DNA of 64,000 nt from positions 1-64,000 of the forward strand of contig JAUIJU010000004.1 in NCBI GenBank assembly GCA_030431095.1, written 5' to 3'. Source of the DNA: Gammaproteobacteria bacterium (GTDB lineage Bacteria; Pseudomonadota; Gammaproteobacteria; Xanthomonadales; SZUA-36). The notes below the pieces were generated by a model. That model ran no database searches. It worked only from the letters and a program-made list of their open reading frames with translations, and was not told the origin of the DNA. Below are positions 54,817 through 62,630 of this stretch, one piece after another. Both the position numbers and the translations under genes were made by a program. How positions within the stretch are numbered: position 1 is the stretch's first letter; every line of letters begins with the position of its first letter.

Positions 54817-54885
54817 ATTTTATCCCGCTAAGGTACCATGAAGTGAACTTTCTGACCAGTTTCAGGAACATCACGGCGTCAACCG

Positions 54886-55920
54886 ATGAAACAGGTGTCG
54901 ATCAAGCAGGTCGCGGAACTGGCCGGGGTGTCCATCGCCACGGTATCGCGCTGCCTCAATGAACCGTCGCGGGTACGGGAAAAGACCCGTTTGCGGGTCC
55001 AGGACGCCATCGTTCGTACCGGCTACGAACCCAATACCCTGGCGCGTAATTTCCGACGTGGGCGAACCAACCTGATCATGGTGGTGCTGCCGTCCGTGGG
55101 TGATCCATTTTTCACGGAAGTGCTGCAGGGGATCCGCTCGGTGGTGGATGCCGAGGGCTATTCCCTGATCATCAGCGAGACGCAGTTCAACACCATGAAC
55201 GCCGACGAGGTCGGCGCCATGCTGGTCACCCGGCAGGCCGACGGCGTGATCCTGCTGGCCAGCGTGTTTCCCTTCGGCGGCGAGGTGCTGACCCGGGCCA
55301 AACGGCGCGGGCAGCCCATCGTCATCGGCTGCGAGACCCTGTCCGCGGCGCTGGCGGATTTTCCCAGCGTGCACATCGACAATATTCGCGCGGCGCGGGA
55401 GGCCACCGAACACCTGCTGGGCCTGGGGCACCGCCGCATCGCATTCGTCACGGCCGGCGCGGGGTCTCCGCTGACCCGGGACCGGGAGGAAGGCTACCGT
55501 GAAGCCATGGCGGCCGCGGGCGAGACCGTGCGGCCGGGCTGGGTGGTGGAAGGCGGACTGAGCCTGGAAGGCGCGATCCGCGCCACCGGTGATCTGCTGA
55601 CCCACCCCGAGCGGCCGACCGCGGTATTCTGCGGCAACGACGAGATGGCCCTGGGCGCCATGCACGCCATTCACCAGGATGGCCTGAACATTCCGGGCGA
55701 CTTGTCGGTAATGGGTTTCGACGACATCCGCTACGCGGCCACGGCTTCACCAACACTGAGCACCATTGCCCAGCCCGCGCGGGAAATCGGCCGTCGGGTG
55801 GCCCGGCGCATGCTGAACGCCATCGATGGCGGGCCCGACGCCTCCGCGCGTCGGGGCGAACCGGAGATCGTCCCGCATCGCCTGGTGCTGCGGAATTCCG
55901 TGGCGCCGCCACCGGACTGA
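54886..55920 (+). CDS. LacI-family transcriptional regulator of xylose genes
   Basis: A 344-residue repressor with an N-terminal helix-turn-helix and hinge (VSIKQVAELAGVSIATVSRCLN...), and a periplasmic-binding-protein-like sugar domain (NLIMVVLPSVGDPFFTEVLQGI, AVFCGNDEMALGAMHAI, LSVMGFDDIRYAATASPTLSTI). Divergent from xylBA with a LacI-type operator between, so it most likely represses these in the absence of xylose or xylulose derivatives. It is 64 bases upstream of the GH10 xylanase and might be co-transcribed with it. Confidence 0.9.
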   Translation: MKQVSIKQVAELAGVSIATVSRCLNEPSRVREKTRLRVQDAIVRTGYEPNTLARNFRRGRTNLIMVVLPSVGDPFFTEVLQGIRSVVDAEGYSLIISETQFNTMNADEVGAMLVTRQADGVILLASVFPFGGEVLTRAKRRGQPIVIGCETLSAALADFPSVHIDNIRAAREATEHLLGLGHRRIAFVTAGAGSPLTRDREEGYREAMAAAGETVRPGWVVEGGLSLEGAIRATGDLLTHPERPTAVFCGNDEMALGAMHAIHQDGLNIPGDLSVMGFDDIRYAATASPTLSTIAQPAREIGRRVARRMLNAIDGGPDASARRGEPEIVPHRLVLRNSVAPPPD

Positions 55921-55945
55921 CCGGCACGGGGTCAACCCCTGCTGT

Positions 55946-55964
55946 TATAGTCCGATTGACCATA
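55946..55964. promoter_or_regulatory. 19-bp inverted repeat upstream of the xylanase gene
   Basis: TATAGTC-CGATT-GACCATA: 7-5-7 symmetry with one mismatched pair, 21 bases before the xylanase ATG. It has the same architecture and core as the repeat at 59504-59522 before the GH43 gene. Confidence 0.5.
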
Positions 55965-55984
55965 GATAACCCGGGCTTGCGCGT

Positions 55985-57145
55985 ATGACACATCACTTCC
56001 GATTCACCGGCCGGTCGGCCGCATTCAGTTTGTCCCTGGTCCTGGGGTTCGCCGCCGCGGTCCCGGCCCGTGCCGTGGAAGAGGGCGGGGAGACCTACCG
56101 CGAGGCCTTTGCCGGGAAGTTCCTGGTCGGAGCCGCCCTGGGCCGTGCGGTGATCGAGGGCCGCGCCCCCGGTGTGCAGGGCCTGGCCGCGCGCCAGTTC
56201 AACGCGGTGACCGCTGAAAACGACATGAAATGGGAAAACCTGCAGCCGGAAGAAGGCCGTTTCGAGTTCGAGGTCGCGGACGCGCTCGTGGACTTCGCCG
56301 CCGCCAATGGCATGCAGGTGACCGGGCACGTACTCCTGTGGCACCAGCAAACGCCTGACTGGGTGTTCGAGGACGAGCACGGCGATCCGGTCGGTCGCGA
56401 GCCATTGCTGGAACGACTGGAGACGCACATCCGCACCGTGGCCGGCCGGTACCGGGGTCGTGTCCACGGCTGGGATGTGGTCAACGAGGCGCTGAACGAG
56501 GACGGCAGCCTGCGCGACTCGGCCTGGTTGCGCATTCTCGGGCCGGACTATATCGCCCAGGCCTTTCGCATGGCACACGAGGCGGCCCCCGAAGCGCGAT
56601 TGATTTACAACGACTACAACCTGTACCAGCCCGACAAGCGCGCCGGCGCGGTGCGCCTGGTGCGTGAACTCAAGGCGCAGGGCGTGCCGATACACGCGGT
56701 GGGCATGCAGGCCCACTACGGGCTCACGCACCCCGAGGACATGGCTGACGTGGCGCGTTCCATCGAGGCGTTCGCCGCATCGGGGGTCGATGTGGAGATC
56801 ACCGAACTGGACCTGGCCGTGCTGCCGTTTCCCGAGGGCTCGGACCGCGGCGCCGACCTGGACGAAAACTTCGCCCTGCAGGAGAAACTCGACCCCTACC
56901 GGGCCGGACTGCCCGAGGACGTCGCCGCCCTGCAGGCGGCGCGATACGCCGAGTTGTTCGGTTTTTTCCTGGACCATGCGGACAAGGTCAGTCGCGTGAC
57001 CTTCTGGGGCGTGACCGACGCGGGCAGCTGGAAGAACAACTGGCCCATGGTGGGGCGCACCGACTACCCGCTGACGTTCGACCGCCAGGGGCGACCCAAG
57101 CCGGCGTTCCATGCCATCATCGAGCGGGTTCGGGCCGGGAACTGA
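55985..57145 (+). CDS. Endo-1,4-beta-xylanase (GH10), secreted
   Basis: Cuts xylan chains internally. 386 residues: a signal peptide (RSAAFSLSLVLGFAAAVPARA, cleavage near residue 30) and a single GH10 barrel. Acid/base E168 is in GWDVVNEALNED and nucleophile E274 in VEITELDLAVL; conserved substrate residues appear in ENDMKWE (~78-84) and HVLLWHQQTPDW. The C-terminal WGVTDAGSWKNNWP replaces the common GWGVxDxxSW segment. No binding module is attached. Followed by the Nudix-type regulator gene after 4 bases; the 19-bp repeat upstream suggests control by that regulator. Confidence 0.95.
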   Translation: MTHHFRFTGRSAAFSLSLVLGFAAAVPARAVEEGGETYREAFAGKFLVGAALGRAVIEGRAPGVQGLAARQFNAVTAENDMKWENLQPEEGRFEFEVADALVDFAAANGMQVTGHVLLWHQQTPDWVFEDEHGDPVGREPLLERLETHIRTVAGRYRGRVHGWDVVNEALNEDGSLRDSAWLRILGPDYIAQAFRMAHEAAPEARLIYNDYNLYQPDKRAGAVRLVRELKAQGVPIHAVGMQAHYGLTHPEDMADVARSIEAFAASGVDVEITELDLAVLPFPEGSDRGADLDENFALQEKLDPYRAGLPEDVAALQAARYAELFGFFLDHADKVSRVTFWGVTDAGSWKNNWPMVGRTDYPLTFDRQGRPKPAFHAIIERVRAGN

Positions 57146-57149
57146 GCCC

Positions 57150-57836
57150 ATGCCCGGCAGCCCACGCCTGCATGCCTCGTTGTCGGTCGACAACGTCATT
57201 TTCGGCTACACGCCGGGCACGCTCTCGCTGCTGGCCGTGTGTCACGGCGAAGGACCGAGCGAAGGTGAGTGGGGCTTGCCGGGTGAGTGGCCCCGCGTGG
57301 ACGAGAGCCTGGAGGACTGCGCGGCGCGCGTGTTGCGCGACCTGACCGGCCTGGTCGACATGGACCTGCGCCAGCTGCACACCTTTTCCGCCGTCGACCG
57401 CTATCCCGGGCGGCGGGTGGTCACCACGGCCTACTGGACCCTGGTGCGCCAGGACCGCCAGCCGCTGCGTATCGGGGAGCGTGTCGAGGATGCACGGTGG
57501 TTTCCGGTCGATCAGCTGCCGCCGCTGATCTACGATCACGGCGAAATTCTCGCCACCGGGCTGGCCGCGCTGCGCGGCGAACTGCGCCACCGCCCGGTGG
57601 GCCTCGACCTGCTGGACGAGGCGTTCACCTTCCTGCACCTGCAACAGCTTTACGAGTCGATCCTGGACACGCGTTTCGACAAGCCCAACTTTCGCCGCAA
57701 GCTGCTGGCGTTCGACTTTCTCGAACCGGTGGGCGCCAGCATTCGTGAAGGTACGCATCGGCGCGCGCAGTTGTTCCGTTTCAACCCGGAGCGATACCGC
57801 GCCCTGGAAGAACGCGGTTTCAGTTTCTCGTTGTAG
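57150..57836 (+). CDS. Nudix-fold transcriptional regulator (NrtR/AraR-like), catalytic box lost
   Basis: A 228-residue two-part protein: an N-terminal Nudix-type domain (~8-145; SVDNVIFGYTPGTLSLLAVCHG) and a C-terminal winged helix (~150-228; HRPVGLDLLDEAFTFLHLQQLYESIL, then FDKPNFRRKLL). The Nudix box (G-x5-E-x7-R-E-U-x-E-E) is broken: the segment reads GEWPRVDESLEDCAARVLRDL, without the R-E-x2-E-E catalytic residues, so it should sense rather than hydrolyse a ligand. Such regulators control pentose and NAD genes in other bacteria. Lying between GH10 and convergent GH43 genes that share a repeat, it is the best candidate xylan regulator. Start ATG at 57150. Confidence 0.82.
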   Translation: MPGSPRLHASLSVDNVIFGYTPGTLSLLAVCHGEGPSEGEWGLPGEWPRVDESLEDCAARVLRDLTGLVDMDLRQLHTFSAVDRYPGRRVVTTAYWTLVRQDRQPLRIGERVEDARWFPVDQLPPLIYDHGEILATGLAALRGELRHRPVGLDLLDEAFTFLHLQQLYESILDTRFDKPNFRRKLLAFDFLEPVGASIREGTHRRAQLFRFNPERYRALEERGFSFSL

Positions 57837-57845
57837 GCGGTCGGT

Positions 57846-59468
57846 TCAGCGCGGCCGGTAACTGAAGCTGTCAAAGTCGGCATGGGCGCCGCCTCCGGAC
57901 AGGTCCTGGCAGGCCATGCCCAGGAAGGCGCCCGTGAAACTGGCGCCCTCGCCGGCGCCGGCCTCGTCCGAGATCAGGGACTGGTCCAGGGTCAGCGGCA
58001 GCGACGTCCAGCGTTCACCGTCGGTCGAGTATCGGAACACCAGGTCCCTACCGTCGATGTCCGCGCCCAGCCATACCGGCCCGGCGTCCGGCAGCACGAA
58101 GCGTTCGTCGGTGGCCGACGGGTCCAGCTGGCCCTCGCGCAGGGGATAGATCACCGCGTTACCGGTGTCGGCGGGACAACTCATGACGTCCAGGTATCGG
58201 CGCCCCTCGTCGTCCACCGACACCAGCAGGTAGTGGAACTTGTGCCCGTTGTAGTAGCTCACCAGGCCGGCGCTGTGCTGAAAGCCGAGCGGCTGGACAT
58301 CGAGGCGGGTTTCCACGCTGCACGCCAGGTGTTCCTGGCGGCGCGCCACCAGCGCCTGCTCGAAGGTGTTGCCCATCGAGCCCCTGCCCACCAGCCGCAG
58401 CCATCCGGGGCGTGCCTCCAGATTGATGAAACGCTCCGGTTCGGGCGTGCGCAGCCACTGGAACTCCATGGGTAGGTCCGGCCCGTCGAAATCCCGGCGC
58501 TGCGGTGGCTCGGGCCAGGGGTGCTCGGGCAGGTCAGGCGAATCGACGTTCAGCGCCGGCAGTCCTGGCCCGGGGCCGCCCAGCAGCCGTGGCCAGCCGT
58601 CGGCGGACCATTCGAAGCGCTGCAGGGCGGTTTCCCGGCCCAGCGGGCTGCGACGCGAGCCGCCAATGGGCCGGCTGCACAGGTGCACCAGGAAGTGCTC
58701 CCCGGACGCGGTCTCCACCAGGTCGCCGTGTCCGCAGCGCTGCAGGGGACTGTCACGATGATCCTTGGTGGTGAGCAGGTAGCCTGCCGGGTCAGGTTTG
58801 TAGGGACCGCGAATGTCACGGGCGCGGGCCACGGTCATGGCGTGCGTGTAACCGGTCCCGCCTTCGGCGGTGACCAGGTAGTACCAGTCGCCCCGTCGGT
58901 ACAGGTGCGGCGCCTCGGTGTAGCCCAGCGCGGTGCCGGGAAAGATGTTGCTCACCGGCCCCACCAGGCGCCGTTGCCGCGGGTCGTATTCCTGCAGCAC
59001 GATGCCGGCGAATCGATTGCGGCCATGCCGCCCGTCCCACAGCATGTTCACGAACCATTTGCGCCCGTCGTCGTCGTGGAACAGCGAGGGGTCGAAGCCG
59101 CTGGCGTTGATGGCGACCGGGTCCGACCATTCGCCGTCGATGGTCTCGCAGGTGGTGAGGTAGTTGGGCGTGTCCTTGAAGTTGCCGTCGCGGCGTTTCA
59201 CGTCGGTGTAGATCAGCCAGAAACGCCCGTCGGCGTGGCTCAGGCATGGCGCCCAGATGCCTCCGGAATCGGGGTTCCCGCGCATGTCCAGCAGTGCGGC
59301 CCGATTCAGTGGCCGGTGCATGAGGCGCCAGTGGCGCAGGTCCCGCGAATGGTGAATCTGCACCCCGGGATACCACTCGAAGGTCGAGGTGGCGAGGTAA
59401 TAGTCCTCGTTCACGCGCACGATGGAGGGGTCGGGATTGAAGCCGGGGAGAATGGGATTGCGGATCAC
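57846..59468 (-). CDS. Beta-xylosidase (GH43), intracellular
   Basis: Releases xylose from xylooligosaccharides. 540 residues with no signal peptide, so it acts inside the cell. The five-blade propeller holds the general base D13 (FNPDPSIVR), a second Asp D126 (ASGFDPSLF) and acid E185 (GYTEAPHLYRR), and a C-terminal beta-sandwich (~330-540) of the GH43 subfamily 11 type. Arabinofuranosidase side activity is possible. A 19-bp repeat lies 36 bases upstream of its ATG. Confidence 0.94.
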   Translation of the reverse strand: MIRNPILPGFNPDPSIVRVNEDYYLATSTFEWYPGVQIHHSRDLRHWRLMHRPLNRAALLDMRGNPDSGGIWAPCLSHADGRFWLIYTDVKRRDGNFKDTPNYLTTCETIDGEWSDPVAINASGFDPSLFHDDDGRKWFVNMLWDGRHGRNRFAGIVLQEYDPRQRRLVGPVSNIFPGTALGYTEAPHLYRRGDWYYLVTAEGGTGYTHAMTVARARDIRGPYKPDPAGYLLTTKDHRDSPLQRCGHGDLVETASGEHFLVHLCSRPIGGSRRSPLGRETALQRFEWSADGWPRLLGGPGPGLPALNVDSPDLPEHPWPEPPQRRDFDGPDLPMEFQWLRTPEPERFINLEARPGWLRLVGRGSMGNTFEQALVARRQEHLACSVETRLDVQPLGFQHSAGLVSYYNGHKFHYLLVSVDDEGRRYLDVMSCPADTGNAVIYPLREGQLDPSATDERFVLPDAGPVWLGADIDGRDLVFRYSTDGERWTSLPLTLDQSLISDEAGAGEGASFTGAFLGMACQDLSGGGAHADFDSFSYRPR

Positions 59469-59503
59469 GGGGCTGGGTCCGATGTGGGTGGGTCAGGGTC
59501 AGG

Positions 59504-59522
59504 TATTGTCAAATTGATAATA
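59504..59522. promoter_or_regulatory. 19-bp inverted repeat upstream of the GH43 gene
   Basis: TATTGTC-AAATT-GATAATA: 7-5-7 symmetry with one mismatch, sharing the TAT-x-GTC-N5-GA-xx-ATA pattern with the repeat before the xylanase gene. Candidate site for the Nudix-type regulator encoded between them. Confidence 0.55.
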
Positions 59523-59566
59523 GCTTATTTCTCATGGACGATGCGCGGAACACAGAATTCCGAAGC

Positions 59567-59594
59567 AAAAAAAAGCCCGCCGTGTGGCGGGCTT
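59567..59594 (-). terminator. Rho-independent terminator of the TonB operon
   Basis: On the minus strand, AAGCCCGCC / GGCGGGCTT (9 bp, loop of 4) is followed by a run of eight U. It lies about 20 bases past the end of the TPR gene. Confidence 0.9.
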
Positions 59595-59614
59595 CTTCGT
59601 GCTTCCCAGCGGCT

Positions 59615-60964
59615 TTAACCATCCCCGGCGGTGGCTTCCTCGGCCTGTTGCAGCAACCGATCGAGCTCCGTCGGTTGGGTATCCGTGGGCAGTTCCTGGC
59701 TCATCAACTCGGCGCGCGCGATCTCGGAATCGACGTAATTGATCCACTGCTCCGCGGCGCGACGGCTGCGTTCGTCGCGCGAGGCGCGCTCGAAGGCGCC
59801 ACGAGCGCCGGTGAAGTCCTTCTGGTTGAACAGCGCCATGCCCAGCATGATGTTGGCGGTGTCGGTGCGCTTGACGCCGCCGGCCTGCAGGCCACGACGT
59901 ACGGCCTGCGCGCCCTCGGACCAGTTGCCAAGGTTCAGGTGCGACTGTGCCAGGCGCACGTAGAGTTCGCCGTCACCGGACAGCTCCGCCGCCTGGGCCA
60001 GCGGCGGGATGGATTTCTCATCTTCACGCGCCGTGTACCAGGCCTGCGACAACAGGCGCAGGTTGCGCTCGTTCTCGGGCACCACGTCCGCGTCCATTTC
60101 CTTGTCAAGCAGCTTGGCCGCCTTGTAGGGCGTCTCGTGCAGCAGGTAAAGGTTGGCCAGGTTGACGATGTGGTTGGCGCTCTTGATGAAGCCGGCGTCG
60201 TAGAGGGCCTCGACGATCACCAGCTGCTTCATGGTGTCTTCCAGCTCGGAATGGGCGCCGGCCAGGGTCAGCAGGTAGGTGTCCTTGGGGTAGTACTGGA
60301 TCAGTTCCTCCAGCACGGCGATCATGTTCGGGAAATCCTTCTTCTCGTAGTAGATCACCCGCAGCAGCAACAGCCAGTTCTCCTTCGGCTGGTTACCCTG
60401 TTCCTTGTACATGTTGATGGCCGTCTGGATCGGCTCGAGCGCGCTGTCGTAGTCGCCCATCTGGAAATAGGCCTGGCCCAGCAGCATCCACACGTCGGCG
60501 GCCGGCTCTTCGACCTGGTTCATCAGTTCGCGGACCGAGACCAGCGCGCCCTGGTAGTCCTCGATGGTGAATTGCAGCTGCGCCTTGGTCTTCAGTGAGC
60601 TGAGAATCAGCGCTTCGGGAATGTCCGGTTGCGCCATCACCTGGTCGTAGGCGCGTATGGCGTCCTGGTAGCGCTCCTGCAGGTAATAGGAGTAGGCCGT
60701 CAGGTTCCAGATCTGCGCCATCTCGTAGGGCTGCAGCTTGTCGCCGCGGGCGCGGACTTCCTGGATCTTGGTGTCCGCCTGGGCGTACTGCTTGTCCTCG
60801 ACCAGGGTCTGGATTTCCTGCAGGGCCTCGTAGACCTGCTGGCTCATGGCCACGGTCTGCTTGGTCTCGCGCTCTTCCTCCTGGGCCGACACGGGCACGG
60901 CGACAGCCAGCCCCAGGGCGCAGGCCAGTGCGGTGCTCAGTAGGCGATGGTTGCTTTTGGCCAT
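59615..60964 (-). CDS. Periplasmic TPR protein of the TonB operon
   Basis: A 449-residue secreted protein (signal peptide ending AVPVSAQEEE) made of tandem tetratricopeptide-like helices from about residue 40 to 420 (AYSYYLQERYQDAIRAYDQVMA, DVWMLLGQAYFQMGDYDSALEPIQTAI are clear). Similar TPR proteins end the TtpC-type TonB operons of Vibrio and Shewanella and help specific receptors; the exact contact is not known. Starts four bases after the tonB stop. Confidence 0.87.
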   Translation of the reverse strand: MAKSNHRLLSTALACALGLAVAVPVSAQEEERETKQTVAMSQQVYEALQEIQTLVEDKQYAQADTKIQEVRARGDKLQPYEMAQIWNLTAYSYYLQERYQDAIRAYDQVMAQPDIPEALILSSLKTKAQLQFTIEDYQGALVSVRELMNQVEEPAADVWMLLGQAYFQMGDYDSALEPIQTAINMYKEQGNQPKENWLLLLRVIYYEKKDFPNMIAVLEELIQYYPKDTYLLTLAGAHSELEDTMKQLVIVEALYDAGFIKSANHIVNLANLYLLHETPYKAAKLLDKEMDADVVPENERNLRLLSQAWYTAREDEKSIPPLAQAAELSGDGELYVRLAQSHLNLGNWSEGAQAVRRGLQAGGVKRTDTANIMLGMALFNQKDFTGARGAFERASRDERSRRAAEQWINYVDSEIARAELMSQELPTDTQPTELDRLLQQAEEATAGDG

Positions 60965-60968
60965 GGGC

Positions 60969-61625
60969 TTACTCGGTGATCTTGAAGGTGAAGCGGTTCT
61001 GCACGCCGGGGACCTCGATGGCCTGCCCGTCGACGACCCGCGGCTTGTACTTGAACTTCAGCGCGGCCTGGACCGAGGCACGGTGGAACAGGCTGCTGGT
61101 ACAGTCGTTCTCCACCACGAAGGGATCGCGGATGGTGCCCTGGCGGGTCACGGTGTACTGCACCGTACAATGGCCCTCGATGCCGCGCGAAAGGGCGCGC
61201 TGGGGGTAAATGGGGGCCACCTTGACGATGGGCAGGTAGTCACCTTCGCCCACGCCCAGGCTGAAGCCCCCGGTCATGTCGATGTCGGTCTGCACCGGCG
61301 CGGCCTGGATCGCGATCTTGTCCGCCGAGGCGTCCAGGTTGTCCAGCTGCGGGGTCGGCGGCTGGGGCGGTGGCTGGTCCGGTTCGGGCGGTTTTTCCGG
61401 CTTGCGGTCGTCGCGCTTGATGGTCTCGTCGCGCTGCACGCGCACGAAGTCCACCAGCGAGCCGCGGTCGGATTCGTCCAGGGTCCGGTCAGCCGTTTCG
61501 ATCATGTACTGCATGAACCAGAACAGGAACAGGGTGACGACCAGGCCGAGGATGAAACCCACCACGAGGCGGAACAGGCTGCCGCCCTGCCGGGAGGCCA
61601 TGGTGTCATGGACGGTTGCGGTCAT
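60969..61625 (-). CDS. tonB: TonB energy transducer
   Basis: Carries proton-motive force from ExbBD to outer-membrane receptors. 218 residues: a short cytosolic N-terminus, one membrane anchor (FRLVVGFILGLVVTLFLFWFM, ~19-40), a short Pro-rich spacer (KPEKPPEPDQPPPQPPTPQL) and a C-terminal domain (YLPIVKVAPIYPQRALSRGIEG through KFKYKPRVVDGQ). The spacer is short, as in TonB2-type proteins. Receptors at 14636 and 31794 are possible clients. Confidence 0.93.
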   Translation of the reverse strand: MTATVHDTMASRQGGSLFRLVVGFILGLVVTLFLFWFMQYMIETADRTLDESDRGSLVDFVRVQRDETIKRDDRKPEKPPEPDQPPPQPPTPQLDNLDASADKIAIQAAPVQTDIDMTGGFSLGVGEGDYLPIVKVAPIYPQRALSRGIEGHCTVQYTVTRQGTIRDPFVVENDCTSSLFHRASVQAALKFKYKPRVVDGQAIEVPGVQNRFTFKITE

Positions 61626-61634
61626 GACGCTCTC

Positions 61635-62042
61635 CTAGTCTTCCTGGGCGGCGATGGAGACGTTGTACACCCCAGCCTGTCGTGAGGCGTCCATCACCTG
61701 GATCAGCGTGTCGGTTTTCGAATCCTTGTCGGCCTGGATCACCACCGAACCCTGCGGGTTCTCCGCGTGCAGGCGTTCGATGTTAGGACGCACCGAGCGA
61801 ATGTCCACCTGGCGGCGGTCGATCCAGATGTCGTCGTTGGCGCCGATGGCGATCAGGATGTTGGCCTTCTCCTGCTTGACCGCGGTTTGCGCGTCAGGCC
61901 GGTTCACCTCGATGCCCGCCTCCTTGATGAAGGTGGCGGTGACGATGAAGAAGATCAGCATGATGAACACCACGTCCAGCATCGGGGTGATGTTGATCTC
62001 GGACTCTTCTTCGGCTTGCTGTTGCTGGTAAAACTGCTTCAT
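61635..62042 (-). CDS. exbD: ExbD biopolymer transport protein
   Basis: 135 residues with one membrane helix (INITPMLDVVFIMLIFFIVTATF) bearing the conserved membrane Asp (LDVVF) needed for proton use, followed by a periplasmic domain. Partner of the upstream ExbB; ends 9 bases before tonB. Confidence 0.95.
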   Translation of the reverse strand: MKQFYQQQQAEEESEINITPMLDVVFIMLIFFIVTATFIKEAGIEVNRPDAQTAVKQEKANILIAIGANDDIWIDRRQVDIRSVRPNIERLHAENPQGSVVIQADKDSKTDTLIQVMDASRQAGVYNVSIAAQED

Positions 62043-62082
62043 GGGCGGTTCTCCGGCCCCCGCTCGCGCTGAGCGGGCGGCC

Positions 62083-62622
62083 TTAGCTGTGTCTTATGAC
62101 CAGGTTGTCACTCAAAAATTCCCGTTCCCGCTCGGCGCGGCGCTGCAGGTAGGTGCTCATGGCGATACCCGACAGGGCCGACACCATGCCGGCCATGGTC
62201 GGAATGGTCGCCATGGACACCCCCGAGGCCATGGACCTCGGGTTACCCGAACCGGACACGGCCATGACCTCGAACACGTTGATCATGCCGTACACCGTAC
62301 CGAACAGGCCCAGCAGCGGGCACAGGGCCACGCAGGTCTGGATCAGCGGCAGGTTGCGGTCAAGCTGGCGGCTGGCCACCGAGATGAGCCGGGAACGCAC
62401 CTGGTGTGCGTTCCACGACTGGTGGTCGCCGCGGCGGCCCCAGATATCCTGCGTGGCGGCCACCATTCGCTTGTGGCCGGTGCGCAGGTACATCATCCGC
62501 TCGATGATCAGGATCCACATGAACAGCGTGAGAATCCCGATCATGTACAGCGCGACGCCGCCGAGCTCCAGAAAATCCCGGATGGTCTCGAGAAACGGCA
62601 GGTAGTAATAGACGGTGTCCAT
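62083..62622 (-). CDS. exbB: ExbB/TolQ-type proton channel protein
   Basis: A 179-residue three-helix membrane protein (GGVALYMIGILTLFMWILIIERMMYL; CVALCPLLGLFGTVYGMINVFEVM; TIPTMAGMVSALSGIAMSTYL). ATG at 62622 is preferred over a GTG immediately before. Forms the motor with ExbD; short compared with the larger TtpC-type relative next to it. Confidence 0.92.
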   Translation of the reverse strand: MDTVYYYLPFLETIRDFLELGGVALYMIGILTLFMWILIIERMMYLRTGHKRMVAATQDIWGRRGDHQSWNAHQVRSRLISVASRQLDRNLPLIQTCVALCPLLGLFGTVYGMINVFEVMAVSGSGNPRSMASGVSMATIPTMAGMVSALSGIAMSTYLQRRAEREREFLSDNLVIRHS

Positions 62623-62630
62623 CACTCAGC

